Below are positions 7,179 through 13,616 of a DNA stretch of 17,980 bases, piece after piece. Each line of letters starts with the position of its first letter. Within the stretch, counting starts at the first letter, position 1. Under the pieces are notes generated by a model. It was not told the DNA's origin, did no database searches, and saw nothing but the letters and a program-made list of their open reading frames with translations. Both the position numbers and the translations under genes were made by a program. This DNA comes from CAYFVR01 sp046541515 (lineage in GTDB: Bacteria > Desulfobacterota > Desulfobacteria > Desulfobacterales > Desulfococcaceae): positions 1-17,980 of the forward strand of contig JBKHDD010000100.1 of NCBI GenBank assembly GCA_046541515.1. The letters are read 5' to 3'.

Positions 7179-7213
7179 ACATCTGTTTTGTCGGAAACAA
7201 GGAGAAACGGAAG

Positions 7214-7609
7214 ATGTCCATCCAGGAACAAATCAAACTGGACTTGAAGCAGGCGATGAAGGAAAAGGACGAGACCCGAAAATCGGCGCTTCGGGTGGTG
7301 ATGGGAGAGTTCGCCCGGTCGGACAAAAAGGAGCTGAGCGACGACGAAGTGGTCGCCGTCATCCGGAAATTGATTAAATCGGAGCGGGAAACCATCGAAA
7401 AATCCGGCGGCGGCGACACCGACTTCATCGCGGCGCTGGAAAGCTATCTCCCCCAGCTGGCGGACGAAGCGGAAATCCGGGCCTGGATCGAGGCCAACGT
7501 GGATTTTTCAAAGTATAAAAACAACATGCAGGCCATGCGCGAAATCATGGCCCATTTTGGTTCCCGCGCAGAGGGGAACACCGTTAAATCGGTGCTTCAG
7601 ACGTTCTGA
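7214..7609 (+). CDS. GatB/YqeY domain-containing protein
   Basis: The 131-residue product has the features of the YqeY family: an N-terminal amphipathic helix (SIQEQIKLDLKQAMKEKDE), RKSALRVVMGEF, a helix containing VIRKLIKSERETIE, then ESYLPQLADEAEI and the C-terminal helix MQAMREIMAHFGSRAEGN. The fold matches the tail domain of GatB, which helps bind tRNA in the Gln/Asn-tRNA amidotransferase; free YqeY proteins are thought to be tRNA-related but their role is not well defined. The protein is somewhat shorter than the usual ~148 residues, mainly in the middle. AAGGAG (7199-7204) precedes the ATG. Its last 13 bases overlap the 3' end of an opposing gene. Confidence 0.85.
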   Translation: MSIQEQIKLDLKQAMKEKDETRKSALRVVMGEFARSDKKELSDDEVVAVIRKLIKSERETIEKSGGGDTDFIAALESYLPQLADEAEIRAWIEANVDFSKYKNNMQAMREIMAHFGSRAEGNTVKSVLQTF

Positions 7610-7959
7610 AAGCCGGAGGCCGACGCCGTTGCGGCGCAAGGCGCGTCTCCCGGGTGGTTTTTGCAGCCTCCCGAACATCCACCCCCGGCGCCGCCGCAAC
7701 CCCGTCTGCCGCCCGTGTAGTAAACCGCGCCGTTCGCGGCGCCTTCGCGCTCCGGGTTTTCCACGAACACCCGGGTATCCAGGAAAGAGCGCAAGGTTTC
7801 CAAGGATTGGGAAATTTGGCGGGTCATCGACCGCGCCGGCTCGCCGTAGGCGGCGGTGACGGTTTTCCGAATTTGCTTTACATGCGCTTCCATCTCCGAC
7901 AAACGGCCGGCCAGCTCCACGTGGCCGGCCAGATCCAGACCGGGCTGTTTTTCCGCCAT
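7597..7959 (-). CDS. Small protein with helical N-terminus and Gly/Cys-rich tail
   Basis: The 120-residue product is not recognised. Residues 1-65 are predicted helical (VELAGRLSEMEAHVKQIRK and MTRQISQSLETLRSFL); residues 83-108 form a Gly-rich tail with cysteines at 88, 95, 99 and 108 (GCGGAGGGCSGGCKNH), which could bind metal or be a disordered linker. The start has a strong GGGGG Shine-Dalgarno and lies 21 bases after the yaaA stop, so it is probably cotranscribed with yaaA. The 3' end overlaps the convergent YqeY-family gene by 13 bases, and no terminator separates them. Function cannot be inferred beyond the association with yaaA. Confidence 0.6.
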   Translation of the reverse strand: MAEKQPGLDLAGHVELAGRLSEMEAHVKQIRKTVTAAYGEPARSMTRQISQSLETLRSFLDTRVFVENPEREGAANGAVYYTGGRRGCGGAGGGCSGGCKNHPGDAPCAATASASGFQNV

Positions 7960-7980
7960 CTTCGCCCCCTTTGCTGAAAT

Positions 7981-8757
7981 TTACGATTCTTTCCGCGTAA
8001 ACACCGGCGCTTCCATGGATTCGGTAAATTCCTCGGAAAACCGGTATCCCTCCAGGTCAAAATCCTTCAATTCCTCCGCCGATTCCAGCCGGTTTTGAAT
8101 TACGAACCGGGCCATCAGTCCCCGGGCCTTTTTGGCGTAAAAGCTGATGAATTTGTATTCGCCGTTCTTCCAGTCCTTGAATTTGGGCACGATTTCCCGG
8201 GCGCCCAGGCGTTTGAGATCCACCGCTTTGGCGTATTCCTGGGAAGCCAGATTCAGCAGAACATCTCCGCCGACTTCCGCCAGGTCTTTGTTCAGGGTCT
8301 CGGTGATCCGATCTTCCCAAAACTCGTACAGGTTTTTCCCCTCGGCGTTTTCCAGCCGGATGCCCATTTCCAGCCGGTAGGGACGAATCCGGGCCAACGG
8401 CCGGAGAACGCCGTAGAGCCCGGACAAAATCCGGAGCCGATGTTCCGCCCAGTCCATGTCCGCCTTGGAGAGTTCCCAGGCCCGCAGGCCGTCGTAGACA
8501 TCCCCGGTGTAGGCGTAGACCGCCGGTTTGGCCGAATCGGAACCGTGATCCTCGGACCATTCCCGGAAGCGTTGGTGATTCAGTTTTCCCAGCTTTTCGC
8601 TGACGTCCATCAGGTCGCGGAGGTCGTCCACCGAAAGCGGCCGCAGGCGGTCCATCAACTGGGCGGCTTCCTTCAAAAAACGGGGTTTCGCGCCCGGGTC
8701 CAGTGGCGGCGGGGTGTCGAAATCGAGGCTTTTGGAAGGCGACAGAATCAGTAACAT
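7981..8757 (-). CDS. yaaA: YaaA family (DUF328) peroxide-stress protein
   Basis: The 258-residue product begins MLLILSPSKSLDF, the hallmark of YaaA, and keeps the later conserved blocks YTGDVYDGLRA, LRILSGLYGVLRPL, RPYRLEMG, LNLASQEYAKAV and FISFYAKKARGLMARF. Its length equals that of the Escherichia coli protein. YaaA proteins limit intracellular free iron and DNA damage during peroxide stress and have been reported to bind DNA; that knowledge comes from E. coli. The ATG at 8757 is preferred because it gives the family N-terminus and is preceded by GGAGG; an upstream in-frame start would add 20 unrelated residues. It sits between an SDR reductase gene upstream (87-base gap) and the Cys-tailed small gene downstream (21-base gap), all on the minus strand. 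Confidence 0.93.
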   Translation of the reverse strand: MLLILSPSKSLDFDTPPPLDPGAKPRFLKEAAQLMDRLRPLSVDDLRDLMDVSEKLGKLNHQRFREWSEDHGSDSAKPAVYAYTGDVYDGLRAWELSKADMDWAEHRLRILSGLYGVLRPLARIRPYRLEMGIRLENAEGKNLYEFWEDRITETLNKDLAEVGGDVLLNLASQEYAKAVDLKRLGAREIVPKFKDWKNGEYKFISFYAKKARGLMARFVIQNRLESAEELKDFDLEGYRFSEEFTESMEAPVFTRKES

Positions 8758-8844
8758 GGCGGCCTCCGGAATCATAAAATGAAATGGAAAACTAACCGTT
8801 GGGAGCCCGGTTGTCAAAGTGGTGGGACCACGCCTCCGCGTTTT

Positions 8845-9798
8845 TCATCCGTCGACCTCCGCGGTCATTTCCCGGAGCATTCGCCGGTATCCCTCGACCA
8901 GAGTTCGGGGACGATATCCCAGCGCTTTGGCCCGGTCGCTTCGAAGGGACAGGTCGGCCGGACGAAGGGCGGCCATGGGCACGTCTCGTTGCCGCACCGG
9001 CAGCAAAAGGGCGTGGTCCAGCCCGAGGCGTTGGGCGACCAGTTTGCCCATCTCAAATCGGGACACCCGACGGTCGCCGCCCAGGTGGAATAGGCCCCGG
9101 TCCTTGTCCAGCAGGTTCAGCAGGCCCTCCGCCGCGGATTCCAGATCCACCGGGGTTCGAAATTCGTCCCGAAACAGCAGCACCTGCCGCCCCGCCCGGA
9201 GGTCGGCGATCATTTTTTCGTCGAAGGTGGTCCGATTCCCCTGCCCGACGCCGAACATCAAGGGAAGACGGCACACGGCCGCATGGGGCCAGGCGGACAG
9301 CACCGCCTTCTCGGCCTCGGCTTTTTGCTCCCCATACCGGCAAATCGGGGCCGCGGGGTCGGTTTCCCGGTAGGGCGGGCGGTCCCCGGCGAAGACCATG
9401 TCCGACGATGTGAAGATCAAGGGAACCTGATGGTCGGCGCACCAGCGGGCAATGCGAGCCGAGGCGGTCACGTTGATGGTCCACGTGGCGGACGGATCGG
9501 CCTCGCAGGCATTGATTCCGGCCACCGCGCCGGCGTGGATCACGCCGCGGGGCCGGATTTCCGACAGCACCCGGGATATCGAATCCGTTTGATACAGGTC
9601 GATCCGACGGCCGGCGATTCCGGGAATCCGGATCGGGTGGTTCCGGTACGCGCCGACGACCTCCCAGCCCGCTTTCCGGGCAACCTGGCAAAGGAAACCG
9701 CCCAGGTTGCCGCTGGCTCCGGTGACGAGCAGTCGCCGGCCCGGCGTTGGATCTTTCTCTGGACTTGCCTCCGACGGAAAACTGTGATTCGGTTCCAT
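8845..9798 (-). CDS. RmlD-like SDR family NAD(P)-dependent reductase
   Basis: The 317-residue product is an extended short-chain dehydrogenase of the dTDP-4-dehydrorhamnose reductase (RmlD) type. It has the cofactor motif TGASGNLG (26-33), a conserved Ser pair in FTSSDMVF (129-136) and the catalytic Tyr155/Lys159 in YGEQK. The C-terminal half (FRTPVDLESAAEGLLNLL, then GLFHLGGDRRVSRFEMG) is the substrate-binding region. No other nucleotide-sugar genes lie nearby, so a role in rhamnose synthesis is unsupported; such solitary members also act as generic sugar-nucleotide reductases. The first 20 residues are a polar extension that may not be translated, because no clear Shine-Dalgarno precedes the ATG at 9798. 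The gene diverges from the ADP-ribosylglycohydrolase gene, with only 41 bases between start codons. Confidence 0.85.
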   Translation of the reverse strand: MEPNHSFPSEASPEKDPTPGRRLLVTGASGNLGGFLCQVARKAGWEVVGAYRNHPIRIPGIAGRRIDLYQTDSISRVLSEIRPRGVIHAGAVAGINACEADPSATWTINVTASARIARWCADHQVPLIFTSSDMVFAGDRPPYRETDPAAPICRYGEQKAEAEKAVLSAWPHAAVCRLPLMFGVGQGNRTTFDEKMIADLRAGRQVLLFRDEFRTPVDLESAAEGLLNLLDKDRGLFHLGGDRRVSRFEMGKLVAQRLGLDHALLLPVRQRDVPMAALRPADLSLRSDRAKALGYRPRTLVEGYRRMLREMTAEVDG

Positions 9799-9839
9799 AA
9801 AAAAACCCGGTGCGGACCCCCTTCTCTGGAGATGGAAAT

Positions 9840-10901
9840 ATGTCGGAAAACCGACGAAGTCTGGAATACGTAACCGGTTGCCTGGTGGGCGGCGCGGTGG
9901 GCGACGCCCTCGGGGCGGCGGTGGAATTTGACGGTTTGGACGCCATTCGGCGTCGATTCGGGGCCAAAGGCGTTTCGGACTACGCCCGGGCCTACGGTCG
10001 GAAGGGGGCCATCACCGACGACACCCAGATGACCCTCTTCACCGCCGAAGGGCTGATTCTGGCGGCGGTCCGGGGAGACGGGCCGGACGCCGAACCGCCG
10101 GTGATTACCGTCTACCGGGCTTATCTGCGATGGCTGGCCACCCAACGCGGAAACCCGGCCCAACGGGACGCCCTGCTGAAAACCCACGGAAGCTGCGCCA
10201 TGGTGGACGGCCTGCTGATGACCCGGCCGGAACTCTACAGCCGCCGCGCCCCGGGCAACACCTGCCTGTCCGCCCTGGCCTCGGGAAAGATGGGCACGAT
10301 GGACGATCCCATCAACGACAGCAAGGGCTGCGGCGGAGTCATGCGGGCCGCGCCCGTTGCCTACGGCGTGCCGGAAAACCAGGTCTTCGACGTGGGCTGC
10401 CAGATCGCCGCCGTCACCCATGGCCATCCGTCCGGCTATCTGGCCGCCGGGGGCCTGGCCTGGATGGTTTACGACATCTCCCGGGGGCGGTCGCTCCGCC
10501 ACGCGGTGGAGGCCGGGTTGGAAATGGTGTCCCAGCGTCCCCATTCCCGGGAATGTCGGAACGCCCTCCGCGCCGCGTTGGACGCCGCCGACCGGCTTCC
10601 CCCGACCTCGGAGACCGTGGAAACCCTCGGCGCGGGCTGGATCGCCGAAGAGGCCCTGGCCATCTCGGTCTTCTGCGCCCTGGTCTTCGAAAACGATTTC
10701 GAGGCCGCCCTCCGGTTGGCCGTGACCCATTCCGGGGACTCGGACAGCACCGGGGCCATCACCGGAAACCTGCTGGGGGCGCTCCGCGGCGAAAGCGCCA
10801 TTCCGCCCCGATTTCTGGCCGAACTGGAACTGCTGGACCTGATCCGGGAAGTCGCCGCCGATTTGCACGAGCGGATGCCCCTGGTCGATCCGGTCCCGTG
10901 A
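9840..10901 (+). CDS. ADP-ribosylglycohydrolase (DraG/ADP-ribosylhydrolase) family protein
   Basis: The 353-residue product shows the magnesium-binding signatures of the family: GAVGDALGAAVEF (18-30), ITDDTQMTL (58-66, with D60/D61) and the C-terminal GDSDSTGAITGNLLGAL (299-315, with D300/D302). NDSKGCGGVMRAAPVA (159-174) is another conserved block. These enzymes remove ADP-ribose from modified proteins or hydrolyse related compounds. The ATG at 9840 is chosen because GGAG lies upstream and the glycohydrolase fold begins shortly after; an ATG at 9810 in frame would add ten residues. No ADP-ribosyltransferase gene is in the window, so substrate and partner are unknown. The stop overlaps an in-frame GTG of the downstream rhodanese frame (GTGA), suggesting cotranscription. 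Confidence 0.9.
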   Translation: MSENRRSLEYVTGCLVGGAVGDALGAAVEFDGLDAIRRRFGAKGVSDYARAYGRKGAITDDTQMTLFTAEGLILAAVRGDGPDAEPPVITVYRAYLRWLATQRGNPAQRDALLKTHGSCAMVDGLLMTRPELYSRRAPGNTCLSALASGKMGTMDDPINDSKGCGGVMRAAPVAYGVPENQVFDVGCQIAAVTHGHPSGYLAAGGLAWMVYDISRGRSLRHAVEAGLEMVSQRPHSRECRNALRAALDAADRLPPTSETVETLGAGWIAEEALAISVFCALVFENDFEAALRLAVTHSGDSDSTGAITGNLLGALRGESAIPPRFLAELELLDLIREVAADLHERMPLVDPVP

Positions 10902-10936
10902 CCGATCCCGCACCGAAAAGAAAGGCGATTCTCCGC

Positions 10937-11329
10937 ATGATTTGGATTGTTTTGCTCCTCGTATTCATCGTCGGCTGGGAACTGGCCTGGAAGGCCGCCG
11001 GCGTACAACCCATGTTCCCCTGGGAACTCAAGCGGCGGCTGCGGGAACGGCCGGAATCCGTGGCCCTGATCGACGTTCGCACGCCGCTGGAGTATCAGCT
11101 GTTTCACATCCCCGGCTCCAAACACCGGCCCGATCTGCTCGGAAAAGAAAACCCGTCGGTGCCCGCCGACTCGGACCGAGACGTGGTCATGATCTGCATG
11201 ACCGGCCACCGCTCCCCCGTGGCCGGATACGGGCTGAAAGATCAGCGCCCCGGCCGGGTTTACAACCTGGTCTGGGGAATGGTCGGGTGGAAGCTGGTGG
11301 GCGGGGAGTCGGTCGCTTCCAAGCGATAG
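10937..11329 (+). CDS. Membrane-anchored rhodanese-like protein
   Basis: From the ATG at 10937 the product has 130 residues. Residues 2-21 form one hydrophobic span (MIWIVLLLVFIVGW) with a short N-terminus, so the protein is probably membrane-anchored. The remainder is a rhodanese domain: LIDVRTPLEYQLFHIPGS (44-61) and the active-site loop C87-M-T-G-H-R-S, ending with YNLVWGMVGWKLVGG. A cysteine at the active site suggests sulfurtransferase or persulfide carrier activity; the donor is unknown. An alternative GTG at 10898 overlaps the upstream stop (GTGA) and would add 13 residues (TDPAPKRKAILR) before the membrane span; coupling favours it, while the family N-terminus does not decide. It is the second gene after the ADP-ribosylglycohydrolase, a pairing I cannot explain. 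Confidence 0.82.
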   Translation: MIWIVLLLVFIVGWELAWKAAGVQPMFPWELKRRLRERPESVALIDVRTPLEYQLFHIPGSKHRPDLLGKENPSVPADSDRDVVMICMTGHRSPVAGYGLKDQRPGRVYNLVWGMVGWKLVGGESVASKR

Positions 11330-11392
11330 CCCTTGGGCGCCGAACGGACCTTGGGTGGTTTTCGAATATTGAAATCCCCTGCCGCCGCCGGA

Positions 11393-11412
11393 CCGGGGAA
11401 TGAATTCCCCGG
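11393..11412. repeat. Perfect 9-bp palindrome after the rhodanese gene
   Basis: CCGGGGAAT (11393-11401) and ATTCCCCGG (11404-11412) are exact reverse complements around GA. TTCGAA occurs on both sides (11361-11366 and 11418-11423). No T-tract follows on the plus strand, so it is not a standard terminator. It is the first of several palindromes in the 11330-11534 gap. Confidence 0.5.
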
Positions 11413-11420
11413 CTAGATTC

Positions 11421-11443
11421 GAAAAAGCCCGCTGAAGCGGGCT
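11421..11443 (-). terminator. Rho-independent terminator of queE-queC operon
   Basis: Read on the minus strand, AGCCCGC-TTCA-GCGGGCT forms a 7-bp stem (11443-11426) with a 4-base loop, followed directly by TTTTT (11425-11421). It lies about 92 bases past the queC stop. The stem, the TTCA loop and the preceding GGGAG also resemble the hairpins at 5011-5023 and 5105-5118. Confidence 0.75.
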
Positions 11444-11461
11444 CCCATGCAACCTACCCAA

Positions 11462-11514
11462 GCCCTGAAAGGGCGGCCGCATATGAGCTTGGGGTTCATA
11501 CCCCAAGTTTGGGG
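11462..11514. repeat. Composite palindromic repeat (CCCTGAAAGGG plus CTTGGGGT/ACCCCAAG)
   Basis: GCCCT-GAA-AGGGC (11462-11474) is followed after 13 bases by CTTGGGGT-TCAT-ACCCCAAG (11488-11507, 8-bp stem). A competing stem CCCCAA/TTGGGG (11501-11506 with 11509-11514) overlaps it, and a GGCT tetranucleotide run begins at 11513. From memory, the combination of a CCCTGAAAGGG box and a following G/C-tract hairpin belongs to a palindromic repeat seen between genes in many anaerobic and environmental bacteria; copy number in this genome is not testable here. Confidence 0.6.
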
Positions 11515-11534
11515 CTGGCTGGCTGGCGTTGGCA

Positions 11535-12236
11535 TTATTCCGCATACCACGTCGGATCGTCCACTCCGGCTTCCTGAAACCCTCGCCGCCGCAGCCGGCA
11601 ACTTTCGCACTGGCCGCAGGCCCGGCCCCGGTCGTCCGGATCGTAGCAACTGTGGGTCATGCCGTAATCCACGCCCAGCGCGATCCCGGTTCGGATGATC
11701 TCCGCCTTGGTCATTTGGATCAGCGGCGCGTGAATGCGGATTTTCAGCCGCCCTTCCACGGCCGCCTGGGTGGCCAGATTGGCCATCCGTTCGAACGCTT
11801 CGATGAATTCCGGGCGGCAGTCGGGATAGCCGCTGTAGTCCACCGCGTTGACGCCGATGAAGATGTCCGCCGCGTCCAGCACCTCGGCCCAAGCCAGCGC
11901 GTAGGAAAGAAACACCGTGTTCCGGGCGGGCACGTAGGTGATCGGAATTCCATCGGACATCTGTTCCGCTTCCCGCCCTTTGGGCACCGGAATGTCCGCC
12001 GTCAGCGCCGAGCCGCCCACCGGCCCCAGCTCCACCCGAACGATTCGACGAGAGGTCGCGCCCAACGCTTCCGCCACCCGGCCCGCGGCGTCCAGCTCGA
12101 ACCGGTGGCGCTGGCCGTAGTCGAAGCTGAGGGCGTGGACCGTGTGGCCCGCCTCCCGAGCCATGGCCAGCACGGTGGTGGAATCCAGTCCGCCGCTGGC
12201 CAGCACGATGGCGGGGCGTTCCCCGGAATTTGTCAT
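11535..12236 (-). CDS. queC: 7-cyano-7-deazaguanine synthase
   Basis: The 233-residue product is QueC, which converts 7-carboxy-7-deazaguanine to preQ0 with ATP and ammonia in queuosine biosynthesis. Seen are the PP-loop SGGLDST (14-20), FDYGQRH (38-44), YVPARNTVFLSYA (101-113), VNAVDYSGYPDCRPEFI (129-145) and the zinc-binding cysteines C197, C207, C210 and C213 (CGQCESC). Length matches the family (about 230 residues). The ATG at 12236 follows the queE stop by one base, so the two genes form one operon transcribed from queE to queC. A longer in-frame start would overlap queE and lacks family similarity. A terminator lies downstream at 11443-11421. Confidence 0.95.
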   Translation of the reverse strand: MTNSGERPAIVLASGGLDSTTVLAMAREAGHTVHALSFDYGQRHRFELDAAGRVAEALGATSRRIVRVELGPVGGSALTADIPVPKGREAEQMSDGIPITYVPARNTVFLSYALAWAEVLDAADIFIGVNAVDYSGYPDCRPEFIEAFERMANLATQAAVEGRLKIRIHAPLIQMTKAEIIRTGIALGVDYGMTHSCYDPDDRGRACGQCESCRLRRRGFQEAGVDDPTWYAE

Positions 12237-12237
12237 G

Positions 12238-12873
12238 TCAGACTCCCCGTTCGATCTCCGGCCGGATATGTCGTTGCAGTTGCATTCGCGCGTCCAAACG
12301 GTCGGCCAACATCCATTTCGCCAGCTCCCGAGGGGCCAGCCGGTTTTCCACCGGCGAAAGAAGCAATCGGCCGCCGTCCGCCTTGCCAAGCCGACTTTGG
12401 ATCGTTTCCCGCGCGAATTCGCAGTCGGTTCGATCGGCCAGCGCAAACTTGACCTGGTCCCGTTCCGTCAAGCGCGAAAAGTTGCCTGGATCGGTCCGGT
12501 CCGCCATGCCGCCGCAGGGACATTTCACGTCCATAATCCGCGCGCAGCGGCGGTCCGCCCGGTCGATGTCCGCGGCGCCGTTGGTTTCCATCAAAACCTT
12601 TCGCCCGCTTTTAAAATGGGCGGAAATCAGCTCCGGAGTCTCGGGCTGGATCAGCGGCTCGCCGCCGGTCACCTCCACCAGTGGGCGGGGCGTTCGATCC
12701 GCTTCCGCGAGCACCCGGTCCAGGGACATGTCGCGACCTTCGTCCATGGCGCACCGGGTGTCGCACCAGGCGCGGTCCAGGTTGCAGCCGGTCAGGCGAA
12801 TCATCACGCAGGGCCGACCCAAGTTGGTCGATTCTCCCTGAATGGAATAGAATATTTCGGAAATTTGAAGCAT
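12238..12873 (-). CDS. queE: 7-carboxy-7-deazaguanine synthase with altered radical-SAM motif
   Basis: The 211-residue product is QueE, the radical-SAM enzyme acting before QueC. Conserved parts are ISEIFYSIQGES (4-15), PCVMIRLTGCNL (21-32), VEVTGGEPLIQ (66-76), METNGA (95-100) and DVKCP (115-119). However, the cluster-binding motif CX3CX2C, normally C-N-L-x-C-x-x-C-D-T, reads C30-N-L-D-R34-A-W-C37-D-T-R-C41: the middle cysteine is Arg (codon CGC; one T-to-C change from TGC). The usual aromatic residue after D-T-R is Cys41, which might serve as a replacement ligand. Near the C-terminus, the expected QLHK-x-IW reads QLQRHIR. Either the enzyme is inactive, it binds its cluster differently, or the assembly has errors. 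The reading frame is intact and coupled to queC. No preQ1 riboswitch was recognised upstream. Confidence 0.88.
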   Translation of the reverse strand: MLQISEIFYSIQGESTNLGRPCVMIRLTGCNLDRAWCDTRCAMDEGRDMSLDRVLAEADRTPRPLVEVTGGEPLIQPETPELISAHFKSGRKVLMETNGAADIDRADRRCARIMDVKCPCGGMADRTDPGNFSRLTERDQVKFALADRTDCEFARETIQSRLGKADGGRLLLSPVENRLAPRELAKWMLADRLDARMQLQRHIRPEIERGV

Positions 12874-12883
12874 GGTTCCACCC

Positions 12884-12899
12884 GGCCTCCCGCGAGGCC
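12884..12899 (-). promoter_or_regulatory. Hairpin just upstream of the queE start codon
   Basis: GGCCTC (12884-12889) and GAGGCC (12894-12899) form a 6-bp stem with a CCGC/GCGG loop, 11 bases ahead of the queE ATG on the minus strand and next to a GGGTGGA Shine-Dalgarno-like sequence. It could modulate ribosome access, but nothing shows that it binds a ligand. Confidence 0.3.
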
Positions 12900-12951
12900 G
12901 ATCGGGTCGGGTTTCATGGAATTTTGCACGGAATAATAGGGGTTGTTCTAC

Positions 12952-12980
12952 TTGACATGCAAATCTTTTTTTTCTAATTT
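12952..12980 (+). promoter_or_regulatory. Sigma70-type promoter close to the start codon of the Cys-rich gene
   Basis: A perfect TTGACA (12952-12957) is followed after exactly 17 bases by TAATTT (12975-12980). The region is AT-rich, against a GC-rich background. Transcription from this -10 would start around 12986-12988, only a few bases before the ATG at 12990, and no Shine-Dalgarno is visible in TAATTTAAAATCGCC. A second -10-like TAAAAT (12980-12985) has poor spacing. Confidence 0.55.
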
Positions 12981-12989
12981 AAAATCGCC

Positions 12990-13616
12990 ATGAACGATTA
13001 CCAGACCGAACAGCTCGAAACGCTTCAAGCCGTCCGGGAATTTTTGGGCCGCCATTCTTCCCGTGAAAGAGCCGATCTGCACCGGGAAATTGCGTCCTAC
13101 CTGGAATTTCGGGAAGAAACCGCCGGGTTTCTATCGGGGCATTTTGACGCCCTTTGCACCCGCCGTTGCCACGCTTCGGGAACAAGTGCTTGTTGCGCCA
13201 AAGATTCCATTATCGTTTTCTTCGCCGACGTGGTGGTGAACGCTCTGAACGCGCCGGCGGATCGACTGGACGCCATGGCCAAAGCCCTTTCCGCCCCCAA
13301 CAAGAGCGGAAAATGCGTTTTTCTGGGGCCGGAAGGCTGCTTGTGGACGGTGAAGCCCATCGTTTGCGAGATGTTCCTTTGCGACGCGGCCACCGAGGCC
13401 GTTTTCGCGGAACGGCCGGAGGCGGCGGAGCACTGGGCTCGATTGGAGGCCAGACGCAAAACCTTCACCTGGCCGGACCGGCCCGTTCTTTTCGACGACC
13501 TGGAACGGCGCTTCCTTGATTCGGGAATACGCTCCACCCTTATGCATCTCAACTTTTCCCCCGGCATGTTGCGGCTCAAACGCCGCTGGTCCGCCACGGA
13601 GTCCGCTCGAACATGA
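12990..13616 (+). CDS. Cys-rich YkgJ-like metal-binding protein
   Basis: The 208-residue product has eight cysteines in two groups: C56, C60, C68, C69, then C109, C117, C126 and C131. The second group, KCVFLGPEGCLW followed by KPIVCEMFLC, matches the layout of the YkgJ/UPF0153 zinc- or iron-chelating domain (C-x-F-L-x4-C-x-x-Y-x-x-R-P-x-x-C-R-x-F-x-C), and the CTRRC...ACC group stands in for its CxxCxxCC start. The family likely binds a metal or Fe-S cluster; its function is unknown. An N-terminal helical region of about 55 residues and a C-terminal region after 140 are extra. No export signal is present. The ATG at 12990 lies almost on a promoter with no clear ribosome binding site. The stop overlaps the next start (ATGA), so the next gene is a likely functional partner. 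Confidence 0.7.
   Translation: MNDYQTEQLETLQAVREFLGRHSSRERADLHREIASYLEFREETAGFLSGHFDALCTRRCHASGTSACCAKDSIIVFFADVVVNALNAPADRLDAMAKALSAPNKSGKCVFLGPEGCLWTVKPIVCEMFLCDAATEAVFAERPEAAEHWARLEARRKTFTWPDRPVLFDDLERRFLDSGIRSTLMHLNFSPGMLRLKRRWSATESART

Noticed and set aside
8758..8817. N-terminal extension of yaaA
   Set aside because: The family begins MLLILSPSKS at 8757, preceded by GGAGG.
8819..8831. GTGGT/ACCAC hairpin after the SDR gene
   Set aside because: It has a 5-bp stem and a 3-base loop with no T-tract on the minus strand, too weak for a terminator.
12237..12446. Longer N-terminus for queC
   Set aside because: It would overlap queE by about 200 bases and shows no QueC similarity; the ATG at 12236 follows the queE stop by one base.
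12874..12989. preQ1 riboswitch upstream of queE
   Set aside because: No preQ1-I or preQ1-II core could be matched in this stretch; only a simple 6-bp hairpin is present.
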